Positions 25,856 to 33,625 of a DNA stretch of 64,000 nucleotides are shown one piece after another (positions within the stretch are counted from its first letter, which is position 1; each line of letters starts with the position of its first letter). Below the pieces are notes generated by a model that worked only from the letters and a program-made list of their open reading frames with translations, ran no database searches and had not been told where the DNA came from. The stretch comes from DATFVJ01 sp963826515 (GTDB lineage Bacteria; Actinomycetota; Actinomycetes; Streptosporangiales; Streptosporangiaceae). The position numbers and the translations under genes are program-made. Where the stretch lies: assembly GCA_963826515.1 (NCBI GenBank), contig CAWGXI010000012.1, positions 124,001-188,000 of the forward strand, given 5' to 3'.

Positions 25856-27256
25856 ATGAGCCCGAGCGGTGGCGCTGACCTGTGCCGTGTGACCGTCGTG
25901 GGGCCTCGCCGGCGGGTGGACATCGTGCTCCCGGCTTACGTGCCGTTCGCCGAACTGTTCCCGACGGTACTGCGCTACGCGGGAACGGACCTGGCCAACG
26001 AGGGACTCGCCCGAGGCGGGTGGGTGCTGCAGCGTCTCGGCCAGCCGCCCTTTCATCCCGGGATGACCCCTCAGCAGGTGGGCCTGCGCGATGGCGAGAT
26101 GGTGTATTTGCGGCCGCGCCTTTCGCAGCTTCCCCAGCTTGCCTTCGATGACGTTGCGGACGTGATCGCGACCGGTGTCAACGAGCAGCCGGATCGATGG
26201 GGTCCCCGGACACCGAGGGGAGCCGCACTCGGCGCGGGAGCCGGGGCCCTGCTCGCCGGGGTGGCCGCGCTACTGCTTGCCGGCCCGCCGTGGACCTTGC
26301 CCGCGATCGCCGCCGCGGCGGTCGCGGCGTTACTTCTGGTCGCGGCGATCGCGGTCTCGCGGGCTGCAGGCGACGCAGCCGCGGGCGCGGTGATCGGCTA
26401 TCTGGCCCTGCCCTACGGATTCCTGGCTGGGCTGCTCGGGTCGGCCCGCGGGGCCCAGCTCACGCACCTTGGTTCGCAACAATTGCTGGCCGGATTCGCG
26501 GCGCTCGTGCTCGTAGCAGCCATCGCAGGCGCGGCCGTCGCGGACGGATTACCGGCATTCTTCGGTGTTGGCTGTGCGGCGGTCCTTGGCGCGATCGGGG
26601 CCGGCGCCTCAGCGGCATTCGGCGCCCACCATGGCGCCGCGGGACCGGCGGCGCTGACCGTGGCGGTAGCGCTCGCGCTAACCCCGCTGATTCCCGCGGT
26701 TACCTTCAGGATGGCGCGCGTGACCTTGCCGCCCGTCCCTCGCAACGCTGACGACCTGCGGCGCGACAGCCTGATGGTGGACGGTAAGAAGGTGCTGGAT
26801 CGCACCACGGTCGCGGACAGGTTCGTGACCGGCGTGGTGTCAGGAATCGGTCTCGTGGCCATCGGCGCCGAGATCGCGCTTGCGGTGGGCAATGGCTTGA
26901 TCACCCATCTGATGTGCGCGGCCGTCGCCTGCGCACTGCTGCTGCGCGCCAGGGTGTTCGGTGGCCGCGGGCAGCGCCTGTGGCTGATGGTTCCCGGGTT
27001 CGGCGGTCTGATTTTGCTTGCGCTCGTCGCGTCCGTGCATGTGAATCAGTCGCTCATGCTGGCTCTCGCGCTCGTGCCGCTCGTCGCGGGCGCAGGGATC
27101 GTGATGGGGGTGGGGCTGTGGCTGCCTGGCCACCAACCCTCGCCGTTCTGGGGCCGGGCGGCCGATATCATCGACATGCTGCTCATCGTCAGCCTCATCC
27201 CGCTCGCACTCGCCGTAGCAGGTGTTTTCGGCTTCGTGCGCGGGCTGGCGGGTTGA
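25856..27256 (+). CDS. eccD: Type VII secretion integral membrane protein EccD
   Basis: Forms the central membrane channel of type VII secretion, 466 residues. An N-terminal ubiquitin-like YukD domain (CRVTVVGPRRRVDIVLPAYVPFAELFPTVLRYAG, then MVYLRP near residue 83) is followed by about 11 membrane spans. The start is fixed by an in-frame TAG directly upstream and by agreement of the N-terminus with the family. There is no ribosome-binding site upstream, because the 184-bp MITE ends at the base before the ATG. Translation may be leaderless, use the internal GTG at 25889, or be weak. eccB follows after 18 bp. Confidence 0.93.
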   Translation: MSPSGGADLCRVTVVGPRRRVDIVLPAYVPFAELFPTVLRYAGTDLANEGLARGGWVLQRLGQPPFHPGMTPQQVGLRDGEMVYLRPRLSQLPQLAFDDVADVIATGVNEQPDRWGPRTPRGAALGAGAGALLAGVAALLLAGPPWTLPAIAAAAVAALLLVAAIAVSRAAGDAAAGAVIGYLALPYGFLAGLLGSARGAQLTHLGSQQLLAGFAALVLVAAIAGAAVADGLPAFFGVGCAAVLGAIGAGASAAFGAHHGAAGPAALTVAVALALTPLIPAVTFRMARVTLPPVPRNADDLRRDSLMVDGKKVLDRTTVADRFVTGVVSGIGLVAIGAEIALAVGNGLITHLMCAAVACALLLRARVFGGRGQRLWLMVPGFGGLILLALVASVHVNQSLMLALALVPLVAGAGIVMGVGLWLPGHQPSPFWGRAADIIDMLLIVSLIPLALAVAGVFGFVRGLAG

Positions 27257-27274
27257 GTACGAGGACAGACCGCG

Positions 27275-28708
27275 ATGCAGAATCGTAAAGACCTCCTCCA
27301 GGCACACCGGCTGATGACGCAGCGGGCAGGGCTCGCCCTCCTGCAGGGCGAGCCGGACACGGCCGAGCAGCCATTGCGCAGAATGAACATGGCGACCTTC
27401 GCCGGTGTGATGATCGCGGTGCTCGCTGTCGCGATTTTCTGGATCCTCGGCATCCTCACCCACTCGGGCGCGCAGGGCCTGCCGAGTCCGGGAAGCGTCG
27501 CCATCGATGAAAACGGCAATTCCTACGTGCGCTGCACGCGGGGCGCTGCCACCCTGCTCTGCCCGGTGATCAACAATGCCTCGGCGCGGCTCGTCGCCGG
27601 TGCTGCGGCCGGCTCGGGTGCCATTGATGTGCACAAGGTGTCGCTGTCATCACTCGCGAGCTTCCCTCGCGGACCGGTGATAGGCATCCCGGGGCTGCCG
27701 CCGCTGCCTTCGCCGGCTTCGCTGGTGCACGGTCCATGGTCGGTGTGTGTCCGGACTGTGGGCAGCCTCGCGACCGGTCAGCAGCAGATTTCCACGCTTG
27801 TCGCCGGCCGCTCCGCCGGCGGCCAGCAGGTCGGCAACACTGGCGCGATCCTCGTCCAGGCGCAGAACCAGGAATGGCTGGTCTGGAACGACCAGCGCCT
27901 GGCCATCACTCACACGGTGGCAGCGTTACTGCCTGGTGGCGCACAGGGACCGGTACAGGTGCCGCTCCAGTGGGTGAACGCGCTGACCAGAGGCCCGGCC
28001 TTCGCTCCGCTGGTGCCACCGGACTTCGGCAGCCCGGCGACGAACAGCCCGGGCGGGCCGCAAACCGTCGGCCACGTGTACACGGTGGCGAGCGGCGGCG
28101 TCACGCTGTGGTACGTCCAATTGCGTGATGGGCTCGCGCAGATCACCGAGACCGAGTTCGACCTGCTCCAGACGGATATGCAGGCCCAGCAGACATCGCT
28201 CGGCCTGTCGAATGTGGTGAGCCACCTATCGCCGACCAAGGAATTCTCCCCAGCCGACCTCCCGTCCGCGCTGCCGCGTGTTGTTTCTTACGATCCCGCC
28301 ACGCCGTTGTGTGTGGTATACAGCGAGGCCGGCGACAGCGGGCACGGCGGTGCAGTCACCACGGGCGGTGCCATTCCGCCCGGGGCCCAGCCAGTTCCCG
28401 CGGCGAATTCCGCGACGGCGCATGCGAACCCGCCGGTTGACCAGGTGTGGCTGCCGCCGGGCGCAGGGGCGCTGGTCAGCGTCGTTCAGGGGACGCCTGG
28501 CCAGCCGACCGCATATGTGCTGGTCACTGGCGCAAGAAGGTACCCGCTCGCCTCGCCCTCCGTGGCCGCCGCGCTTGGCTACACGATGGGCGTCCCATGT
28601 ACCGGGCAATGCACGGTCGTTCCCGCGAACATCGTGAACCTCATTCCCGCGGGACCCGCTTTCGACCCGAACAGGGCGATTCAGCAGGTCACAGGCGGCG
28701 CTAATTAG
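27275..28708 (+). CDS. eccB: Type VII secretion protein EccB
   Basis: Single-pass membrane core component, 477 residues. A cytoplasmic N-terminus (NRKDLLQAHRLMTQRAGLALLQGEPDT) precedes one membrane segment (TFAGVMIAVLAVAIFWILGIL, near 41-61) and a large periplasmic domain with repeated beta motifs and paired Cys (VRCTRGAATLLCPV and GVPCTGQCTVVP). QNQEWLVWNDQRLAI and the C-terminal IVNLIPAGPAFDPNRA are typical of EccB. It follows eccD by 18 bp with a GAGGACAG ribosome-binding site, so the two form an operon. Confidence 0.94.
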   Translation: MQNRKDLLQAHRLMTQRAGLALLQGEPDTAEQPLRRMNMATFAGVMIAVLAVAIFWILGILTHSGAQGLPSPGSVAIDENGNSYVRCTRGAATLLCPVINNASARLVAGAAAGSGAIDVHKVSLSSLASFPRGPVIGIPGLPPLPSPASLVHGPWSVCVRTVGSLATGQQQISTLVAGRSAGGQQVGNTGAILVQAQNQEWLVWNDQRLAITHTVAALLPGGAQGPVQVPLQWVNALTRGPAFAPLVPPDFGSPATNSPGGPQTVGHVYTVASGGVTLWYVQLRDGLAQITETEFDLLQTDMQAQQTSLGLSNVVSHLSPTKEFSPADLPSALPRVVSYDPATPLCVVYSEAGDSGHGGAVTTGGAIPPGAQPVPAANSATAHANPPVDQVWLPPGAGALVSVVQGTPGQPTAYVLVTGARRYPLASPSVAAALGYTMGVPCTGQCTVVPANIVNLIPAGPAFDPNRAIQQVTGGAN

Positions 28709-28756
28709 GAAGTGGCGTTGTTCTGCCGCGTTATAGGCAGGCAGGAGCGAAATCGC

Positions 28757-28892
28757 GTGATCGAGGCGAGACGCCTCACCAACCGGTTCGGGGGCAAGAC
28801 GGCAGTCGATCAGTTATCGTTCGCTGTCCAGCCAGGCAGGGTTATCGGCTTCCTCGGCCCGAACGGGGGCGGGTAAGCCCACCACAATGCGC
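28757..28892 (+). pseudogene. Truncated, frameshifted ABC transporter ATPase fragment
   Basis: A GTG-initiated stretch encodes MIEARRLTNRFGGKTAVDQ, then LSFAVQPGRVIGFLGPNGGG and a stop. The next bases (AAGCCCACCACAATGCGC) would encode KPTTMR in the +1 frame. One extra G in the run of five before the Walker A Lys therefore broke the frame. Only the first 45 or so residues of an ABC ATPase remain. It lies 48 bp after eccB. The 230 bp following it hold no supported gene. Confidence 0.75.
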
Positions 28893-29123
28893 CTTCATTC
28901 TGTTACTATTCCTGCCCGCCAACTGGCAGCGCAGCGTCCGAAAATGGCTCCCATTCAACGCGGACAGCCAGATATGGCAAACGCGCCAGAATCTGTCCCA
29001 CGCCACCTCGACGCCTCGACATGGACAGATTTCGCGGCGTTCTGCCGCTACGCGTGCGTCGCGGTGATCGGCGGATTGATCCTATTCTGCGGACGCGACG
29101 CTTAGCCAAAAGCCTAGCCTGGG

Positions 29124-29432
29124 TTAGCGGGCTGCGAGGACATCTGCGATCTTTGCCGCCGCAGCGTCAGGGTCGTCGGTGCTGTGCAGTAGGTCACCCC
29201 ATGACCACCGGTAGAACCAATGGAGGCGCCCATCGTCACCGGCAGTTGGGATGCAGTCAATGGTCTCCGCCAGCATGGCGGCACCGGGGATGAAGATATG
29301 CAAGGCGGGTGGGTAAGTCGTCTTAATTGCCGCATGGAAGCCGTGGTCTTCCAATACCGTGGCTAGCTTGTGCAGGTGATAAGTGCGTGCGTGATCGCGA
29401 GCGGCTGCCTGCATAGCCTCCACCTTGTCCAA
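29124..29432 (-). CDS. Small conserved-looking protein of unknown function
   Basis: Up to 102 residues from a TTG start. The ATG at 29414, with GGTGGAGG just upstream, would give 96 residues and is an alternative. The protein is mixed alpha/beta (HKLATVLEDHGFHAAIKTTYP, LHIFIPGAAMLAETIDCIPT, LHWFYRWSWGDLLHSTDDPDAAAAKIADVLA) with no membrane segment. I do not recognise the family. It is not a WXG100 protein despite the WSWG tetrapeptide. It lies close to the type VII genes but on the opposite strand from eccDB. Confidence 0.6.
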   Translation of the reverse strand: MDKVEAMQAAARDHARTYHLHKLATVLEDHGFHAAIKTTYPPALHIFIPGAAMLAETIDCIPTAGDDGRLHWFYRWSWGDLLHSTDDPDAAAAKIADVLAAR

Positions 29433-29571
29433 GTCGCCACATTCTCGGCGCGACCACTACCTGCTTGTCAAGCCCAGGAAGGCTCCTGGGCGGGCTGAGC
29501 CCCCGGGCCGGGCAGGCCCCACGCCCGGGGCAAGCCTCACGACGGGCAAGCGCACGGCTGTATTTATACCT
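29433..29571. terminator. Hairpin-rich intergenic region
   Basis: The 139 bp between the large disordered-protein gene and the small gene contain CCCAGGA-AGGC-TCCTGGG at 29474-29491 and further GC-rich inverted repeats (GCCCCCGGGCC, CGCCCGGGGC). They could terminate transcription of the upstream gene. No gene is present. Confidence 0.45.
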
Positions 29572-32082
29572 TCAGCCGCGTGAACCGCTGTTGTAGTCGC
29601 CGTATCCGCCGTACGGGCGCTGGCCATCGTACCCGTTCGGATCCCTGTGCCGCGGCTGCCGGCCAGTGTCACCGTTCGGACCTTCACCGCCCGGATTGAC
29701 CTGGCCTGTCACATAGCTGCCGTACGGGTTACCAGAGTAAGGGCTGGCCAGCAGTTCAGGCTCGGACACCCCATGTTGCCCGGACAGCGCGGAACGTGAC
29801 AGATAGCCGCTTGCGGAACCGCCTGCTTGTGGCTGGCTGCCGTAACCATCAGTTGGACCGGCATCCTGGACAATGGGGAAGCCGCCCGCCGGGGTACCGG
29901 GTACACCAGCGGGAAGCCCTCCGGGGTGGCCGCTGGCGAGCGGCGAGGCATAACCGTTAATCGGCGTGGCGCTCGCGGGTCCGCCGATACCGGCCTGGCC
30001 ACGGTGCTGCCAGCTGCCCTCAGCATGCCTGCCATTGGTGGCGTCCTGCGGCGCCCAGCCAGTATCCGGTGCGGCGTGGTTCGCTGTCGCGGCGCCGTAT
30101 GAGCCTGTGCTGCGTGCGGAGGTGGTACGCGAGTCCGCTGGGTGCGACGCACTGCCGTGGGAGGCGCTTCCATAGGAAGCGGCGCCTCCGTGGGACGTGC
30201 TGCCGTAGGAACCGCTGCTGTAGGAAGTGCCGCCGTAGGAAGCGCCGGGCTGAGATGGGTTGCCATAGGACGCGCTGTCGTACGAGCGGACCGCGTGCGA
30301 ACCGCTGTAGCCGCTTCCCTGCGTGCCAGTCATTTCGACGGGGCCGCCAAGCTGGCCCGCCACCTCATCCGCTCCAGTGCTATGTGCGGCTCCGTAGGGA
30401 GCTGGGGCCAGGGCTGGGGCGGGGGGTGGGGCTGGGGCCTGGGCCACGACGGGCGTGCCCGGTCCTGTGTCGTACAAGCTGTCCGGCGCGTAGGCAGGGC
30501 TCGCGAGGATGCCGTGGCCCGGCGTGCCGCTCGCGTGGCCGCTGGCCTGCCGGAATGTGCCGTTAGACGGGACGCTATATACCTCGGGCGGCGCGGAGTG
30601 GTAGCCACCGGGGGGCCCCGCAGCCGACCCGTACTCCTGCCCGGGCTGTGACCAGTCGCGCTGGCCGGGTGCCCGGACGGCGCCCCAACCGCCTGGCGGG
30701 GTGCCCGGCTGCTCGGCGGGTGCCGGCCAGCCGCCTGGCGGGGTGGCCGCACGCTCGGCGGGTGCCGGCCAGCCGCCTGGCGGGGTGCCCGGCTGCTCGG
30801 CGGGTGCCGGCCAGCCGCCTGGCGGGGTGGCCGCACGCTCGGCGGGTGCCGGCCAGCCGCCTGGCGGGGTGGCCGCACGCTCGGCGGGTGCCGGCCAGCC
30901 GCCTGGCGGGGTGCCCGGCTGCTCGGCGGGTGCCGGTCCCCTGCCGTTACCCGCTGCTCGCCGCGCACGGCCTTCACCCGCCGGCTCGCCGAGGCTCGCC
31001 AGGAGTGCCAGGTTGGGATCGGCGTAATCCGCTGCAGCGTGCGCGGTCGGCCTGGCCGCGGCGGGAACCGCTGGCATAGGTCCCGTTGTGCTGCCCGAGC
31101 GCCGCACAGGCAGGGCCGGCACTGCAAGGTCCGCAAGGTCTGCACCGGGCAGGCGGGCAGCGCTGAATTCGGGCATCGCCATCGTCGCGGTCTGCGGCTC
31201 AGACTGCGTCAGCTTGGGTTCGCTACGGGTTTCCCACAGCTTCTTCTGCTCGGGCTCTGGGGACCGGAGGTCAGCGGCGGACTGGGCAGTCCTCGACGCG
31301 AGCGGCTTGTCGGATGAGAGCTCGGCCCAGTAGTCCTCGTCAGAGACGCTCTCCCAGTTCGTGTCGTTCCAGCCTTCGCCGTTTCCGCCGCGGCCGCGCG
31401 GTGGCCTAGCGCGCTTCTTAGGCTGCTCCTTCTGCTGCATGTGCCGCCTGCCCGCTCGGGCCGGCTGACGCGAGTCCTTGATGTTGTCGGTCCTCGGTCG
31501 GCTCACCGACCTCGCGACGTTCGTTGCCGTGCCAAGTTTGGATTCGTGATCACGCAGCTGCTGGAGTTCGCCGCCTGGCCCTGCCGCCGGTGTCGGCCGC
31601 CGCTGATATCCGTCGCCGCCGTAGCCCTGTTCTGCGCCGTGCCCGGCCAGTTCAGCCCGGCCGTTGGCATGCTGGTACTCCCTGCCGAAACCGGGATCAG
31701 TAGCGAAACCAGGATCAGCAAAATCACGATCCGTGCCGGAACCGCGATCCGTGCCGATACCAGGATCGGTGCCGTAATCGGGATTACTCCCCGTCGAGCC
31801 GACGGCCCGCGTGCCTCGCCCACGGTAACCGCGCGGCCGGTCGTAGTCGTCGGGATGCGCGCGGCCGGATGCTCTCCTGGCTCCCTGCCGCTTGCGATCA
31901 CTTCTGCGCCGTGTGGGTCCGCCGAAGTCATCGGCATCCGCCAACTCGCTGTCCGCTCCCCGGGAATCCCAATCGTCGTCGTCTGTCCGTTCACCTGCCC
32001 GCATAGAACGGACGCCGAGAGCTACGGCGACAAGAACTCCTATAACAACGGCCACGAGGCCGAATACCACGAACAGCGTCAT
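29572..32082 (-). CDS. Large disordered single-pass membrane protein with repeats
   Basis: 836 residues from the ATG that starts MTLFVVFGLVAVVIGVLVAV, preceded by GGTGGTG. One N-terminal membrane segment (residues 2-22) is followed by about 800 residues of low complexity. There is a charged Asp/Arg-rich zone, Gly/Asp repeats (PDYGTDPGIGTDRGSGTD), a basic zone, six copies of a 14-residue repeat on PPGGWPAPAERAAT encoded by 42-bp DNA repeats (30691-30942), and a C-terminal Ser/Tyr/Gly-rich region with SYG and SHG units ending in GGYGDYNSGSRG. No enzymatic domain is visible. Its location beside type VII core genes is suggestive only. The function is unknown. Confidence 0.75.
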   Translation of the reverse strand: MTLFVVFGLVAVVIGVLVAVALGVRSMRAGERTDDDDWDSRGADSELADADDFGGPTRRRSDRKRQGARRASGRAHPDDYDRPRGYRGRGTRAVGSTGSNPDYGTDPGIGTDRGSGTDRDFADPGFATDPGFGREYQHANGRAELAGHGAEQGYGGDGYQRRPTPAAGPGGELQQLRDHESKLGTATNVARSVSRPRTDNIKDSRQPARAGRRHMQQKEQPKKRARPPRGRGGNGEGWNDTNWESVSDEDYWAELSSDKPLASRTAQSAADLRSPEPEQKKLWETRSEPKLTQSEPQTATMAMPEFSAARLPGADLADLAVPALPVRRSGSTTGPMPAVPAAARPTAHAAADYADPNLALLASLGEPAGEGRARRAAGNGRGPAPAEQPGTPPGGWPAPAERAATPPGGWPAPAERAATPPGGWPAPAEQPGTPPGGWPAPAERAATPPGGWPAPAEQPGTPPGGWGAVRAPGQRDWSQPGQEYGSAAGPPGGYHSAPPEVYSVPSNGTFRQASGHASGTPGHGILASPAYAPDSLYDTGPGTPVVAQAPAPPPAPALAPAPYGAAHSTGADEVAGQLGGPVEMTGTQGSGYSGSHAVRSYDSASYGNPSQPGASYGGTSYSSGSYGSTSHGGAASYGSASHGSASHPADSRTTSARSTGSYGAATANHAAPDTGWAPQDATNGRHAEGSWQHRGQAGIGGPASATPINGYASPLASGHPGGLPAGVPGTPAGGFPIVQDAGPTDGYGSQPQAGGSASGYLSRSALSGQHGVSEPELLASPYSGNPYGSYVTGQVNPGGEGPNGDTGRQPRHRDPNGYDGQRPYGGYGDYNSGSRG
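30691..30942. repeat. 42-bp tandem repeats inside coding sequence
   Basis: Six 42-bp units encode a 14-residue repeat (PPGGWPAPAE followed by RAAT or QPGT) in the disordered membrane protein on the minus strand. Two variants alternate irregularly, which indicates recombination among units. The unit length is a multiple of three, so copy number can change without breaking the frame. Confidence 0.88.
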
Positions 32083-32324
32083 CACACCACCAAACTGGCA
32101 TGGCCACACGGACGGCGCTAGCCAGGCACACGTGGCCATCGACGCGGGCCTTGCCCCCGGTACGCTAGCGCCCTGGATCCGTCCAAGGCTGTTCGCCCGA
32201 ACCCCAATCCTGGCCGACCACTATGACTGCTGTCACACGATTGGAGAAGTTTTACGTACTAGAAATCATACGTAGGGTATCCAGGCGTTTACGTGGGCGC
32301 CCCAGGCCCATCCTTGGGGAGCTG

Positions 32325-32924
32325 TCAGCCATGTTTGTTTATCACAATTCCGGTGATCCTGCCGCGTGCTACGGCGCGCGCCGCGATCGCAGACCATGCC
32401 GCGTTCGCCGGGGCCCCGTTCGGCAACGGCACGGACGCGCTCATCGCGTACAGGGTGAATCGGTAGGAGTGACTGCCTGAGCGCGGGCATGGTGGATGGT
32501 AGCTGGCTACATTATTGCTACCTTGCGCCTGCCGGGCGCCGGGCGGCAGGGACCCCTCTTGCAACTCGGTTGTCTGCGGCCTGATGTCAAAGACGAGCCA
32601 GTAGATGTAGGGGGTGACGGGCGCGTCAGAATCATCGACCACCAGCGCGAGCGCTTTGGTCCCCTGCGGCACGCCCGACCAGTGGATGGGCGGGCTCACA
32701 CCCTTGCCGAAGCAGGTGTAGCGCGCCGGGATCACCCCCTGGTCGCGGAAGGCCAGGCTGGTGACCGTGATTTCCTCTGGCACGTCGAACGAGCCCGCGT
32801 TGGTGCCGCCGATCAGGCCGCAGCCCGCCATCGCGGCAAACATCACGCACGTGACGAGGATGGCTCCGCCACGTGCGACGCTGGTGGACAGACCGCGCCA
32901 ACCACGAACCCGGCGTCCAGTCAC
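32325..32924 (-). CDS. YbhB/YbcL (PEBP) family lipoprotein
   Basis: 199 residues from a GTG. A TTG at 32963 would add 13. The signal peptide ends in a lipobox, MAGC (hydrophobic GGAILVTCVMFAAMAGCG), so it is probably an outer-face lipoprotein. The rest is a phosphatidylethanolamine-binding/Raf kinase inhibitor-like domain: ITVTSLAFRDQGVIPARYTCFGKGVSPPIHWSGVPQGTKALALVVDDSDAP, then YIYWLVFDI and the HSYRFTLYAMS motif. The DDSDAP and GKGVSPP ligand-pocket motifs are intact. The ligand is unknown. Confidence 0.88.
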   Translation of the reverse strand: MTGRRVRGWRGLSTSVARGGAILVTCVMFAAMAGCGLIGGTNAGSFDVPEEITVTSLAFRDQGVIPARYTCFGKGVSPPIHWSGVPQGTKALALVVDDSDAPVTPYIYWLVFDIRPQTTELQEGSLPPGARQAQGSNNVASYHPPCPRSGSHSYRFTLYAMSASVPLPNGAPANAAWSAIAARAVARGRITGIVINKHG

Positions 32925-33625
32925 CCGCCGATCGTACGCGGTAACTGGCCCTGTTCCAGGCAAGATCCCTGATGACGATGGTCACGCTCAGATGCCAATG
33001 TCGACGAGGTATTCGAGTTCCAGGTCCAGGCCCGGTCACGGCCTGGGCGAGATAGCTGAGCGGTGCTTACAGTTCGCGGATGCGCATGGAGGCAGGGCGC
33101 CGCGAGCACGTTGAGCCAGCGGCAGGCGTCGAGCAGCGCCGCCGGCTTGCCATCCATCAAGGAGCGGAAGAGCGATCCACCGCGCTGGTGCCACGACTCT
33201 TCGAGTCGGTCGATCTGTGGGTACACGCGATCGCGGGCATGCTGCTTGCCGGAACGGGCCCCTCGAGCGGATGCGCGGCCGGCCATGTAGCGCACGTGCA
33301 GATTTCGCCGAGGTGCGGCGGATCGCAGGCGCGTGGGTGAGACGAACCCGTTCCTCTCCATCCTCTCCATCGTCTCCATCGTCGAGGCGGTGCTGAGCTT
33401 GACCCAGCGGCTCGCCTGAACCAGGCGAGTATCGGCCGGGCCGCAAGGCGCGGCTGTGCCGGTGGTTGTGCGGCAGCCTGCCGCCGGCTGCGCCCCGGCC
33501 CTGCCCGCGTCCGTGTAGCCACGACTCCGCGCGGCGGACCGCGGGTTGGACAGCTGCCACTGGCAGCTGCGGCTGGCGAACTTGAAGGCAACGTCAATGG
33601 AGTCACAAAAGACGGCCCGGGTATA
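32925..33625. other. Long intergenic region without supported gene
   Basis: About 700 bp between the PEBP lipoprotein and the glycosyltransferase-like gene. Open frames exist on both strands, but none has a recognisable domain, a good start or a consistent codon pattern. It may include decayed coding sequence. No repeat element or hairpin stands out. Confidence 0.4.

Noticed and set aside
29124..29432. WXG100-type (Esx) substrate near the type VII locus
   Set aside because: The size fits, but there is no WXG turn between two helices. The predicted fold is mixed alpha/beta, and the WSWG tetrapeptide is near the C-terminus.
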